DNA of 62,082 bases, taken from contig JAFXDD010000002.1 in assembly GCA_017516285.1 (NCBI GenBank), positions 1-62,082 on the forward strand, read 5' to 3'. The stretch comes from Lachnospiraceae bacterium (lineage in GTDB: Bacteria; Bacillota_A; Clostridia; Lachnospirales; Lachnospiraceae). The position numbers and the translations under genes are program-made. Shown piece after piece: positions 53,493 to 62,082 of this stretch. Below the pieces are notes generated by a model. That model saw only the letters and a program-made list of their open reading frames with translations. It ran no database searches and was not told the DNA's origin. Position 1 is the first letter of the stretch. The number at the start of each line of letters is the position of its first letter.

Positions 53493-54374
53493 CTACGCCC
53501 TGCTCTTTTTATAAATATCCCTTAATTCGTCTACGTAAAATGTATAATTGGTATTGCAGAAATGGCAGTTTACCTCGATAGGCTTGCCATCATTAATCAT
53601 GTCCTGTAAATCCTTTTTGCCCACACTGATGAGCACCTTTTCCACGCGGCTCTTAGAGCAATCGCAATAAAAGCTCATCGGCATCTTATCCGTAAATTCC
53701 ACATCAAAGCCTTCTAATACCTTTTGTAAAAGCTGCTCCGGAGTAAGACCCTCTGACAATAACTTGGTTACGGAGTCTACCTCCTTTAAATTCTCCTCCA
53801 GCTTATCAATCACCTTGTCCTCTGCAAAAGGCATCAGCTGAATAATAAAGCCACCGGCCTGCTCCACCTTATAATCCTTACCTACAAGTACCCCTAAACC
53901 TACGCTGGAAGGTACCTGCTCACTGGTTGCAAAATAAAAAGTTAAATCCTCTGCAATTTCACTGGTCTGTAATACAGTCTGCCCCACATAAGGCTCCTTT
54001 AATCCAAGGTCTTTAATAACGTTCATAAAGCCTATGCCTACGGCACCTGCAACGTCCAACTTACCCTTGGCATTTAAAGGTAAATCCACGTATGGATTTT
54101 CCGGATAGCCCTTCACATGACCAAAAGCATCCGCAGTAACAGTGATGCCCTTTATAGGACCGCTGCCATGTACCTGCAGGGTCAACACATCCTTTTCTCC
54201 CTTCAACATGGTGCCCATCATGGCGCCTGCTGTTAAAAGTCTGCCTAATGCTGCCGTGGCTACCGGAGTCGTATTATGATGGGCTCTGGCTGCCTCCACT
54301 GTCTCCATGGAAGTACAGGCAAAGGCTCTAATCTGCGCATTTGCAGCAGTTGCTCTTACAATATAATCCTTCAT
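53493..54374 (-). CDS. hslO: Hsp33 redox-regulated chaperone
   Basis: 293 residues. The C-terminal zinc switch CDC...CHFC (about 233-268) senses oxidation and unfolding. The N-terminal domain DYIVRATAANAQIRAFACTS is typical. The start is the ATG at 54374, with AAGGAAA upstream; the longer reading begins at GTG inside the ribosome site. With rubrerythrin it gives the window two oxidative-stress proteins. Confidence 0.96.
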   Translation of the reverse strand: MKDYIVRATAANAQIRAFACTSMETVEAARAHHNTTPVATAALGRLLTAGAMMGTMLKGEKDVLTLQVHGSGPIKGITVTADAFGHVKGYPENPYVDLPLNAKGKLDVAGAVGIGFMNVIKDLGLKEPYVGQTVLQTSEIAEDLTFYFATSEQVPSSVGLGVLVGKDYKVEQAGGFIIQLMPFAEDKVIDKLEENLKEVDSVTKLLSEGLTPEQLLQKVLEGFDVEFTDKMPMSFYCDCSKSRVEKVLISVGKKDLQDMINDGKPIEVNCHFCNTNYTFYVDELRDIYKKSRA

Positions 54375-54378
54375 ATTT

Positions 54379-55200
54379 TTATTTTCCTTTCTCACGACAT
54401 ACCATCAGGACGCGCTCTGTGACCTCTGTAACTTTGCTTTCCGTCTCAGCATCCAGCGCACATACAAATTCCAGTCCAGCCGCCTTCACAAAATGCAGCA
54501 TTTCCTGCAAATCATATCCTCGTTGATAATGCGTCTCCTGGAAACGACGGAAAACATCCATTTCTGTCTCTTCTCTGACAAAAATAGTTAAATCATATTC
54601 ATTAATATGACTCTCTTCCTCATAATAATTGTCCCAGATAAAGCTGCAGTCCTCACGGTTTTCTGCAATGGTAGTATCCCCGATTACTTCAGAATATTTG
54701 TAAATCGTATTAAAATCAAAGATAAAAAGTCCCTTCGGATACAAATAATTATTGACACGTCTAAAAGTTTCAATAATCTCTTCATCCTCCAGTACATAAT
54801 TGATGGAATCACATACACAAATTACGGTACCCACGGTACAATAAAGCTCCAGCTCCCGCATATCCTGACACAAATACATAATATCATGACCGGACTCTGC
54901 CCGCTTCTCCATGGCAATCTGCAGCATTTCCGGAGACATATCAATCCCCATCATGTCAAAGCCAACCTCTGCCATAAGCTCCGTCAACGTACCGGTACCA
55001 CAGCCCAAATCCAGCACCAGATTGCGCTCACTTAACAGTGCCTGCTCCTCCTCGGACATGGTACTATTCTGTGCCGCTGTCTGGGGCTTGGAAATCCCAT
55101 ATTTATTTATTATTTTACAAAGACGACTGCACCATTCCTCGTATGGTGTAGCGTCCATGAATTCATCGTAAACTGCTGCAAAATCAGTATAGCTTTCCAT
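54379..55200 (-). CDS. Class I SAM-dependent methyltransferase
   Basis: 273 residues. The SAM-binding motif VLDLGCGTGTLTELMAE lies at about 62-78, with the acidic residue in MMGIDMSPEML and post-motif CQDMRELEL. The N-terminal YTDFAAVYDEFMDATPYEEW is common to a Firmicute methyltransferase group often found beside hslO. Substrate unknown. Confidence 0.9.
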   Translation of the reverse strand: MESYTDFAAVYDEFMDATPYEEWCSRLCKIINKYGISKPQTAAQNSTMSEEEQALLSERNLVLDLGCGTGTLTELMAEVGFDMMGIDMSPEMLQIAMEKRAESGHDIMYLCQDMRELELYCTVGTVICVCDSINYVLEDEEIIETFRRVNNYLYPKGLFIFDFNTIYKYSEVIGDTTIAENREDCSFIWDNYYEEESHINEYDLTIFVREETEMDVFRRFQETHYQRGYDLQEMLHFVKAAGLEFVCALDAETESKVTEVTERVLMVCREKGK

Positions 55201-55223
55201 GCAGTCTCCACACCCTTTCGTTT

Positions 55224-56282
55224 TTATTTATCGGATAAATATGTGGCTAAAAAGTCGATAAGTGCCTGCATCTCACTGTCTGTGCCAATGGTAATACGCA
55301 AATAATTGTCAATACGTGGCTTTTTAAAATATCTCACATAAATATCCTGTCCTCGTAGTGCCTGATAGATTTCCTCCGCCGGCACACTCCTGTGCGTAGC
55401 AAAAATAAAGTTGGCATAAGAATCCGGGAAGGTAAAGCCCAGCTTCGTAAGCTCCTTCTTGGTCCACTCTCTGGTAGCAACAATTTTGTCCACCGTCTCC
55501 TTAAAATAATCCTCACTGCGTACACATGCCGCACCTGCCGCCAGACTGGTGCGGTTCATGGTATAAGAATTAAAGGAAAACTTGGCATCATTCAAATAAC
55601 CAATCAGCTTCTTACTGCCGAAGGCATAGCCAATACGCATACCGGCCAGTGCTCTGGACTTGGAAAAGGTCTGCACAACCAGTAAATTCTCATACTTATC
55701 CACTAAAGGCAATGCGCTGACACCGCCAAAATCCACATAAGCCTCATCCACAATCACCACCACATCCGGATTGGCTTTCATAATCTCCTCAATATGCTCC
55801 AGACTCTCCAACACACCGGTCGGTGCATTTGGATTTGGGAACACAATACCGCCATTTGGCTGCTTATAATCCTCTACACAAAGCTGAAATTCCTCATCCA
55901 GCGCACAGGTCTGATACGGAATGCGGAACAAATCAGCCCACACATCATAAAAAGAATATGTAATATCCGGAAATAAAATCGGCTTGTCACTATTAAAAAA
56001 TGTCAGAAACGCCATAGCCAACACATCATCACTGCCCACACCCACAAAAATCTGGTCCTTTGGCATATGATATACATCGCTCAATGCCGTTAACAGACTA
56101 TCTGCTGTCGGGTCCGGATACAGCCTCATCTCGTTAGCTGTTAATGCATCCAGCGCCTCTTTTACTGCAGGTGCTGCCGGATAAGGGCACTCATTTGTAT
56201 TTAATTTAATCATATTCGGTCTGTTCGGCTGCTCTCCCGGAACATATGGAACAACCTTTCGTACATTTGCTTCAAAACTCAT
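55224..56282 (-). CDS. hisC: Histidinol-phosphate aminotransferase
   Basis: 352 residues, PLP-dependent class I/II. The PLP lysine lies in QTFSKSRALAGMRIGYAFGS (about 208-222); IKLNTNECPYP near the N-terminus, FPNPNAPTG and the C-terminal RYFKKPRIDNYLRITIG are hallmarks. No other his genes are near, as often seen for this aminotransferase in Clostridia; aromatic substrates are also possible. Confidence 0.92.
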   Translation of the reverse strand: MSFEANVRKVVPYVPGEQPNRPNMIKLNTNECPYPAAPAVKEALDALTANEMRLYPDPTADSLLTALSDVYHMPKDQIFVGVGSDDVLAMAFLTFFNSDKPILFPDITYSFYDVWADLFRIPYQTCALDEEFQLCVEDYKQPNGGIVFPNPNAPTGVLESLEHIEEIMKANPDVVVIVDEAYVDFGGVSALPLVDKYENLLVVQTFSKSRALAGMRIGYAFGSKKLIGYLNDAKFSFNSYTMNRTSLAAGAACVRSEDYFKETVDKIVATREWTKKELTKLGFTFPDSYANFIFATHRSVPAEEIYQALRGQDIYVRYFKKPRIDNYLRITIGTDSEMQALIDFLATYLSDK

Positions 56283-56310
56283 TGTAGTCTATCCTTCCTT
56301 GCCTAATTAT

Positions 56311-57426
56311 TTACCACTCTTTCAGAGAAATGCTGATATTGGTATTGCCCTTAATACCGGATACGCTGCCTGTATGGGAATACTGCCAGATTGCAAACTC
56401 GTATGGAAACGTCATCTGCCCCTCCGTCTCGCAAATCCAGAAATCATACCCTTCTAACTGCTCTACGTCCAGTAATTCTGCAAAGGTCTCAGTATCACCA
56501 TACACCATCGGTGTAAAGCCTGCCTCCTTAATGCGCTCGCAGAAAGCAATACAAATCTCGGTACGCTTCTCTTTGGTCAAAGCATCCTGTCTGGCTTTAT
56601 CGTTCTCAATCCGCTCAATATCGATTGCAACCGGATAGGTAATATCATAATCACCCAGCTCCTTAATGACAAGCTCCGCTTCCTCCAAAGCCTCCTCAAC
56701 CGTAATCGCCTGACTGAAGAAATAAGCCCCCACCTTGATGCCCTGAGCCAATGCCCCCTTTACATTCTGATGAAAGGTCTCATCCTTAATCAAAGTGCCG
56801 CTGCTGCCATAACCCCTGCAGCCCACACGAATAAAGGCATACTCTACACCATCTGCCGCAACCTTTTTCCAGTCAATGGTCCCCTGATACTTAGATACAT
56901 CAATACCCTTATGAGAAGCCACTTTGCCATCCTTCATATACTGATACTCACCGTCAGCAGTAATTTGGATATCCGCCATGGTTATCGTATTGGCCTGCAG
57001 GCCATCGCTTTCTGCGGAAGACTCCGTACTATTTGATGACTCAGAGCCTGCCGGGCTCTGTGCGTCGGAACCCGTCTGTGCTCCGTTATCCGTACCCTGG
57101 GCATCACCATTGCCTTCTGAGTCATTTTCTTTCAGCAACCCATTCAAAATATCCTCAGCACTGGCATTGCCCTCCAGGCCTTCTTTAATGCTGTCAAGCA
57201 CCTCCTGCCTGCCTTCTTCTCTGGCCTGGTCCAAATCCGCCTGTGCAGACTCGTCAGACTGACCCGGTCCTTCCGTGGTCTGAACCACATGAGACTCCCC
57301 TGCATTGCCGGATGGACTGTATCCATCTGACCAGCTCAGATAACAAAGACCTGCACCTGTAATAATAGCTACCACTAAAAGTAACACCATTATGATTATC
57401 ATGTAATTATTTGTATTTTTGTTCAT
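56311..57426 (-). CDS. GH25 lysozyme, membrane-anchored
   Basis: 371 residues. One N-terminal membrane helix (about 9-32), a long low-complexity Ser/Glu/Gly/Asn linker (about 35-165), then a GH25 muramidase domain (about 175-371) with KGIDVSKYQGTIDW and the catalytic acidic pair in YPVAIDIERIEND. The start at 57426 has AGAGGAG upstream. It probably hydrolyses peptidoglycan during growth, division or sporulation. 28 bases before hisC on the same strand. Confidence 0.92.
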   Translation of the reverse strand: MNKNTNNYMIIIMVLLLVVAIITGAGLCYLSWSDGYSPSGNAGESHVVQTTEGPGQSDESAQADLDQAREEGRQEVLDSIKEGLEGNASAEDILNGLLKENDSEGNGDAQGTDNGAQTGSDAQSPAGSESSNSTESSAESDGLQANTITMADIQITADGEYQYMKDGKVASHKGIDVSKYQGTIDWKKVAADGVEYAFIRVGCRGYGSSGTLIKDETFHQNVKGALAQGIKVGAYFFSQAITVEEALEEAELVIKELGDYDITYPVAIDIERIENDKARQDALTKEKRTEICIAFCERIKEAGFTPMVYGDTETFAELLDVEQLEGYDFWICETEGQMTFPYEFAIWQYSHTGSVSGIKGNTNISISLKEW

Positions 57427-57504
57427 AAAACTCCTCTTTAAGCAAATTATATTCTTTGGTTTATCATTAGGCATAAAACATGCCCGGACATACTTAAGAA
57501 GATT

Positions 57505-59370
57505 TTAGCACAATTCCGTTGAAATCTCAACCTTTTTACCGCTGAAAGCAACTCCATATTTAAATATAGTCTGAACACCCTTTGCCAACATATCTGCATC
57601 ATACCTGCGATCCAAAATCTGCTTAAGTGCTGCCTTGGAGAGTTCCTTCAACTGACCATCCGGACAATCCTTTTCTGCCTTGAGTTCAATCAGAATCCCC
57701 GGCAGCTCACTCTCCCTCGGCATTAACTGAATATCATACCTACCTTCACCGGCCTCACGGTTAGAGCTGATTATATAACGATTATCTAACATTGCACACA
57801 ATCCAAGCACGAGACCATGATAAAAATTTTCACCCACAGTATCATAATAGCTTACCGTTTCAAGCAATAGCTTACCAAGATGCTTTTGCAGCAGGACGAT
57901 GTTATTAGAATATATTGCTTCCTGAATAGAAATTGCCGTAGATTGTGGAAGCATATCATTCAATTTTTGTAAAATCTCTTTATTATAAACAAAAGCAATC
58001 TCTTTATTGGGAATTGCTACCTCGCACATAAAATCACCGTTAAAGGACGATTCCGTTCTGATTGCCTTCAGGTAACCGGCAACCAGCAAGAAACTATATA
58101 CAGAAGACGGATTATTTCTGATTTGCGGATAAATAACACCGGTATCAATATAAGTTAGAAACGACTCGCCTCGCAGCAAGGCATTCAGGTGCTCGTAAAT
58201 ACTTTCATCTGCATCCGCAAGAACTTCACCAATAATATCATTACTTCCCGTAGACTGCCAAAATGCTCTTGGCTCACATTCATTGTTAAAATAATTAATG
58301 ACTGACCACGGATTGAAGATTTCAGACCTGCCGAAGCGATAACCATCATACCAGGCACAAACCTCATCATACTTTTCAGATGCACCATAATACAATGCCA
58401 TTTCCCTGACTTCCTCCGAATTAAAACCAAAGTAATCACTGTATTTATTATCAAGTATAGAATTGATCTTTAAATTATTAAGACCACTGAATATGCTTTC
58501 TTTAGCCACTCTAAGAATACCGGTTAAAAAGCCATAAGACAAATGTCTGTTGTCCTTAAGTCCTCCGGAAAATAAATTACGCATAAAAAGAATTACTTTA
58601 TCATAAAAACCGCGCATATGCCCCTGCTGAATCGGAGTATCATATTCATCAATAATAATAATAGGTGCAATACCATGATGCTTATCCAGCATCTGCGACA
58701 AATAAAGCAAAGCACCCGAAAACTCTACCTCTGATGCATTTCCGGAAATCACCTTATGCAGGTATTCCTTATCGTACTGATCACATTTTTCACTTTCAAA
58801 CAATTCGCTATGCCTGCGAAATTCTGCCGCAATAATCGTTTTGATATTCTCAAAGGTCTCCCCCCACGTTTCAAACTTCACATCCTTAAACGTAATAAAT
58901 ATTACAGGATATTTGCCCTGATACTCACGATATTTTGCACCACAACCCCAAATCTTTTTGTCCTTGAAATATACAGAAGTATCTTCCTCGGTCTTTTCAA
59001 AGAATGTCCGAAGCATATCCATATTCAAGGTTTTTCCAAAACGACGGGGACGTGTAAACAAGGACACCTTCGGAAGCTCATCCAAAAAATCCTTTATCAA
59101 CATCGTCTTATCAATATAATAGTACTTCTCCACTGCCTCGCGATAGTCAGAAATTCCTATTGGCAAGGGCAGTTTTGAAGCTTCTAAAGTCTTTTTATAC
59201 GCACCGGTCTTTACACGATTATCTCCCGGCTTCTTGGCATCTGCAGGAATCAGCCATGAACCGCCCCGTTTCATCGCACCGTCAATTCTGCCTTCTTTAC
59301 AAAGCACCGTTATTCTACGTTCAGATATATTCCAAAGTTTAGCAGCCTCTTTTACTGTCATCATATCCAT
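57505..59370 (-). CDS. HTH - AAA-ATPase-like - PD-(D/E)XK protein
   Basis: 621 residues in three parts. Residues 1-50 are a MerR/excisionase-like helix-turn-helix (VKEAAKLWNISERRITVLC, then GSWLIPADA). Residues about 70-390 are an AAA-ATPase_like domain (PF09820-type) with P-loop RPRRFGKTL and Walker B IIIIDEYD. The C-terminus (about 510-600) is a PD-(D/E)XK nuclease-like domain with RYDIQLMP and ILIELKAEKD. The last two are common in gut Firmicutes and Bacteroidetes and of unknown role; the HTH is an extra. GGAGGTG precedes the ATG. A 11-bp inverted repeat upstream suggests autoregulation. Confidence 0.85.
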   Translation of the reverse strand: MDMMTVKEAAKLWNISERRITVLCKEGRIDGAMKRGGSWLIPADAKKPGDNRVKTGAYKKTLEASKLPLPIGISDYREAVEKYYYIDKTMLIKDFLDELPKVSLFTRPRRFGKTLNMDMLRTFFEKTEEDTSVYFKDKKIWGCGAKYREYQGKYPVIFITFKDVKFETWGETFENIKTIIAAEFRRHSELFESEKCDQYDKEYLHKVISGNASEVEFSGALLYLSQMLDKHHGIAPIIIIDEYDTPIQQGHMRGFYDKVILFMRNLFSGGLKDNRHLSYGFLTGILRVAKESIFSGLNNLKINSILDNKYSDYFGFNSEEVREMALYYGASEKYDEVCAWYDGYRFGRSEIFNPWSVINYFNNECEPRAFWQSTGSNDIIGEVLADADESIYEHLNALLRGESFLTYIDTGVIYPQIRNNPSSVYSFLLVAGYLKAIRTESSFNGDFMCEVAIPNKEIAFVYNKEILQKLNDMLPQSTAISIQEAIYSNNIVLLQKHLGKLLLETVSYYDTVGENFYHGLVLGLCAMLDNRYIISSNREAGEGRYDIQLMPRESELPGILIELKAEKDCPDGQLKELSKAALKQILDRRYDADMLAKGVQTIFKYGVAFSGKKVEISTELC

Positions 59371-59406
59371 TTCGGAACACCTCCACTTGTTATGTTATAT
59401 ATACAT

Positions 59407-59475
59407 ATTATACCGCAAAAAGAATAATGTCAATGTTTTTCGGAATAATACCAAACTGTATTAATATTATTCCGA
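59407..59475 (-). promoter_or_regulatory. Promoter and inverted repeat upstream of the HTH-AAA gene
   Basis: TTGACA (59428-59433), a 15-base spacer and TATAAT (59407-59412) on the minus strand. Just upstream, TCGGAATAATA (59440-59450) and TATTATTCCGA (59465-59475) form a perfect 11-bp inverted repeat with a 14-base gap; AGAATAATG inside the promoter spacer resembles a third half-site. Likely operator, perhaps for the HTH domain of the encoded protein. Confidence 0.55.
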
Positions 59476-59621
59476 CACCCCTGCAAGAGATAAAAAAAAT
59501 CCCTGTTCATATTGTTAATTCTGGTTTCCATTTTCTGTGGCTTGCAACACAACTCCAAAAAAGATATAATTATTATGATAGTTATTAGGAATTTTTAACA
59601 AATGATGAAAGGAAGCCGCCT

Positions 59622-61142
59622 ATGTACACTGTTCTTCTTGTAGATGATGAAGCAGATATTCTGAATTCTTTAAAGAATATTATTGACTGGCCGGTATATG
59701 GCATCGAAAACGTACTGACAGCCTGTGATGGTGTGGATGCACTGCAGAAATTAGATGAACAGCCGGTAAATCTGCTTATTACGGATATTAATATGCCTAA
59801 TATGGATGGCATTGCACTATTCAAAAAAGTACGTACTTCTTATCCACACATACGTTGTATATTTTTGTCTTCCTACAGTGACTTTGCCTATGCCAAAGAG
59901 GCTATTGCACTTGGTGTGGAGAACTATCTGCTGAAACCAATCAAATGTGAAGAATTGAATAACTCCATTCACAAAGCATTGGATAATTTATCCATGCACA
60001 GAGACATTATGTGGACTTTATTTCTGGACAATATATTATATCGTTGGGTTACCAATGATATATCTAACGAAGAATTAACGGAACGCTCTCGGCATATTCA
60101 CGTAAATATTTATTTCAGAAACTATTGTGTTGTTCTAATAAAGGCTATGCATCAAGGCTCAGCAGACAAACTACTAAGTGCTTTTTTCTTACAATTACGA
60201 GAATCTTATGATGCTTATCATTTTGTAGATTATAATGGCTATCATGTCATTATATTAGGAGGGCACACAATTATACAGGATGATATACACACTACCCTGC
60301 AAACCACTTTAAAGCAGATAGATTATCCGCATGACTTTCTTGTCTCTGTCGGAATCGTGTCCAATGGTAGCGAGCAAGTTGCAAGTAGTTATCAAAGTGC
60401 TTTTGATTCCATGCTATTATGCCGCACATTGGGTGGACAGCAAATTGTATTGGCTGAAAATTCAACTGCCTTCAACATCAGCGAATATCAACTTAATCAG
60501 ATAGCAAACTTTTTAAAGGAAACCTCTGAAGCTAACTCTGATATATCAGTGCAGACACTTTTTCAGGAATTATTTTCACAGTTATCGAATTCTACACTGC
60601 AAGAAATTAATTCTTTTATAAACACACTTGCTGTAAGACTTTTTCATTTATTAATTTCTCTTGGCCTTATTGACACCCATGAAGAGGAAAGCATCATTAT
60701 TAATTCCTATCATTTTGAAGAATACCCTTCAAATGACGATTTACTGAAATGCTTTAATGACCTTTTGACCATAAATTTGATACAAATCAAAAAGCATTTG
60801 AATCGTTTGAGCCCAATTTGTCTGTTAGCGATGCAATATGTATCCAGTAATTTTACTGATCACGTTTCAATCAAAGACTTTTGCGGTAAACACAATGCAA
60901 ATGCATCTTACTTTGGTTATCTTTTTAAAAAAGAAACAGGCATTTACTTCAATGATTACATTAGTCAGATTCGTATCAACCACGCAATGATGCTTTTAAA
61001 AAATACCAATTACAAAATATCGCAAATTTGCAAAATGTCTGGTTTTGTCAACAGCAGTTATTTTATACGATGTTTCAAAAAAAGAACCGGTTTGTCCCCG
61101 GCAAGCTTTAAGCAAATGCTTACAAATTCAGAAACTAAATAA
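59622..61142 (+). CDS. YesN-type response regulator (receiver - AraC HTH)
   Basis: 506 residues. Receiver domain 1-120 with the acidic pair in LLVDDE, phosphoacceptor Asp55 (LLITD) and conserved Lys in LLKPI. A central region (about 130-400) has no assigned fold. The C-terminus (about 405-500) is an AraC pair of HTH motifs (SIKDFCGKHNANASYFGYLF and YKISQICKMSGFVNSSYFIRCFKK). Such regulators control sugar uptake or glycosidase genes with a YesM kinase partner; none is beside it here. GAAAGGAAG precedes the ATG. Confidence 0.93.
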   Translation: MYTVLLVDDEADILNSLKNIIDWPVYGIENVLTACDGVDALQKLDEQPVNLLITDINMPNMDGIALFKKVRTSYPHIRCIFLSSYSDFAYAKEAIALGVENYLLKPIKCEELNNSIHKALDNLSMHRDIMWTLFLDNILYRWVTNDISNEELTERSRHIHVNIYFRNYCVVLIKAMHQGSADKLLSAFFLQLRESYDAYHFVDYNGYHVIILGGHTIIQDDIHTTLQTTLKQIDYPHDFLVSVGIVSNGSEQVASSYQSAFDSMLLCRTLGGQQIVLAENSTAFNISEYQLNQIANFLKETSEANSDISVQTLFQELFSQLSNSTLQEINSFINTLAVRLFHLLISLGLIDTHEEESIIINSYHFEEYPSNDDLLKCFNDLLTINLIQIKKHLNRLSPICLLAMQYVSSNFTDHVSIKDFCGKHNANASYFGYLFKKETGIYFNDYISQIRINHAMMLLKNTNYKISQICKMSGFVNSSYFIRCFKKRTGLSPASFKQMLTNSETK

Positions 61143-61164
61143 TTCGTATCACTTTTTGTGCACT

Positions 61165-61200
61165 ACAGCCCGGATGTCCATCACTGAACATCCGGGCTGT
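61165..61200. terminator. Bidirectional terminator between yesN-like gene and wall protein
   Basis: A perfect 13-bp stem ACAGCCCGGATGT/ACATCCGGGCTGT with a 10-base loop, between convergent genes, followed by AATTATT on the plus strand. Confidence 0.85.
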
Positions 61201-61219
61201 AATTATTGCCTTATCTAGT

Positions 61220-62082
61220 CTATTTAACTTGTCTCTTTTTAGCCGCCATATATGTGCCTGTACCTATTGCTACTGCCAGTAAAATAATCCATAAAATCAG
61301 ATTACTGTCATCTCCGGTACTTGGTACAGTAGCTTCCGTTGCAGAAGCCTCATTCGCAGTATCTGCTACTTTTTCTGCAGTATCGTCATCTTCATCAGAC
61401 ACATCTCCCTGCGTATTATCTGTATTATCATCCACAGTAGCAAGAATAGTCAGCGTGCTTTCCACACTGCGTCCTCCTGCGTACAGTAATGTCACTGTAT
61501 GTTCTCCTACTGAAAGTGTTTCAAGATACTCTGCCTTAAAGGTTACAATAGTGGAACCTTCCTTTAATGTGTAATTGGATTCATCCACCTCTTTACCATC
61601 CATATTTACACCAATTAAATCATCCAACTCACCGGTACAATGAATGGATACCGTAGCATTTGCTCCCTTGGTATAAGACTTGTCAGTTCCCTCAAGAATA
61701 ATTTCAGGGTTTACATCCGGTGTCTCACTTGCTTCAGGACCTGTGCTCGGTGCCGGAGTTGGTGTTGGTTCCTCGCTTGCTCCTGGGGTTGGAGTTGGTG
61801 TTGGTTCCTCGCTTGCTCCTGGGGTTGGAGTTGGTGTTGGTGTTGTACCTTCACCACCATTGAGGTTCGGCAATTCATATTCGGACAGGTCTTCTGCCTT
61901 TACCAGCCTGAATGAATCATTATATCTACCTACCAATCCAAAATATCCGGCTTCTTTAATAGCATCTTTGCTACTGTCTACGTAATTGAAAATTTCTTCA
62001 CCGTCAATAGACATATAAAGTCTTACGCTATTTCCATAAGTCAAAGCACCAACCTGTACCTTGTGTAATTCACCATCCCTTA
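61220..62082 (-). CDS. C-terminal part of a cell-wall-anchored surface protein (partial)
   Basis: The frame stays open through the window edge, so the N-terminus is missing. Visible parts: a concanavalin/laminin-like beta region (GYFGLVGRYNDSF), a stalk with PTPTPTPGASEEP repeats, an Ig-like X domain (EIILEGTDKSYTKGANATVSIHCTGE to LTILATVDD, in part), an acidic linker, then a sorting signal VPSTGDD, a membrane helix and the basic tail KKRQVK. VPSTG is a non-classical sortase motif of the kind common in Lachnospiraceae. The upstream part is probably a large glycoside-acting enzyme, but this is inference. Confidence 0.85.
   Translation of the reverse strand, partial: RDGELHKVQVGALTYGNSVRLYMSIDGEEIFNYVDSSKDAIKEAGYFGLVGRYNDSFRLVKAEDLSEYELPNLNGGEGTTPTPTPTPGASEEPTPTPTPGASEEPTPTPAPSTGPEASETPDVNPEIILEGTDKSYTKGANATVSIHCTGELDDLIGVNMDGKEVDESNYTLKEGSTIVTFKAEYLETLSVGEHTVTLLYAGGRSVESTLTILATVDDNTDNTQGDVSDEDDDTAEKVADTANEASATEATVPSTGDDSNLILWIILLAVAIGTGTYMAAKKRQVK

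Overview
The window looks like chromosomal DNA of a spore-forming, anaerobic, low-to-mid GC Gram-positive bacterium, most likely a Lachnospiraceae (Clostridia). The evidence is the spoIIAA-spoIIAB-sigF operon, an alpha/beta-type small acid-soluble spore protein, a rubrerythrin, a PPi-type phosphofructokinase, an NhaC antiporter, the tig-clpP-clpX-lon-engB order, AAGGAGG ribosome sites, and a Flp/Tad pilus locus of the Firmicute kind. Species cannot be told from the sequence alone. I saw no prophage, insertion sequence, rRNA or CRISPR array.

Layout. 1-10 kb: a strongly structured non-coding element beside dtd; glnA; a lipoprotein polysaccharide deacetylase; three tRNAs (Met, Val, Gly); an SCP2-like protein; rubrerythrin behind a palindromic promoter; asnA; nhaC behind a long structured leader with its own terminator; an EamA exporter. 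10-17 kb: an alanine/Na+ symporter, a CsoR-type copper sensor, a 1082-residue surface protein joining an SGNH hydrolase to a Cys-Gln thioester adhesin domain, a divergent XRE regulator, and an Rpn-type nuclease. 17-30 kb: an OFA-family transporter, then a long minus-strand housekeeping run (tig, clpP, clpX, lon, engB, AI-2E transporter, D-2-hydroxyacid dehydrogenase, truA, and a HAD hydrolase fused to a CPBP membrane protease). 30-34 kb: ssp, the spoIIA operon, a zinc-ribbon/TPR membrane protein, a 47-residue gene missed by length cut-offs, and folC.

34-47 kb: valS sits at the distal end of a Tad pilus operon (TadA ATPase, TadB, TadC, pilin-like peptide, two TadE-like proteins, CpaB, a 1387-residue secreted adhesin, and a TadV-like prepilin peptidase). 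The tad operon starts at a promoter-like element that recurs about 30 kb away, ahead of the Rpn nuclease gene. 47-57 kb: DJ-1 protein, CYTH phosphatase, and a minus-strand metabolic run (GH25 lysozyme, hisC, methyltransferase, hslO, nadE, pfp, GT2, malQ). 57-62 kb: an HTH-AAA-PD-(D/E)XK protein with an inverted repeat at its promoter, a YesN-type response regulator, and the C-terminal end of a cell-wall-anchored protein that runs off the window.

The most unusual material is the 1-222 structured element, the nhaC leader, the SGNH-thioester protein with its CsoR neighbour, the HAD-CPBP fusion, the shared tad/Rpn promoter element, the terminator placed between a sigma-H-like promoter and spoIIAA, and the compact tad locus with its giant adhesin.
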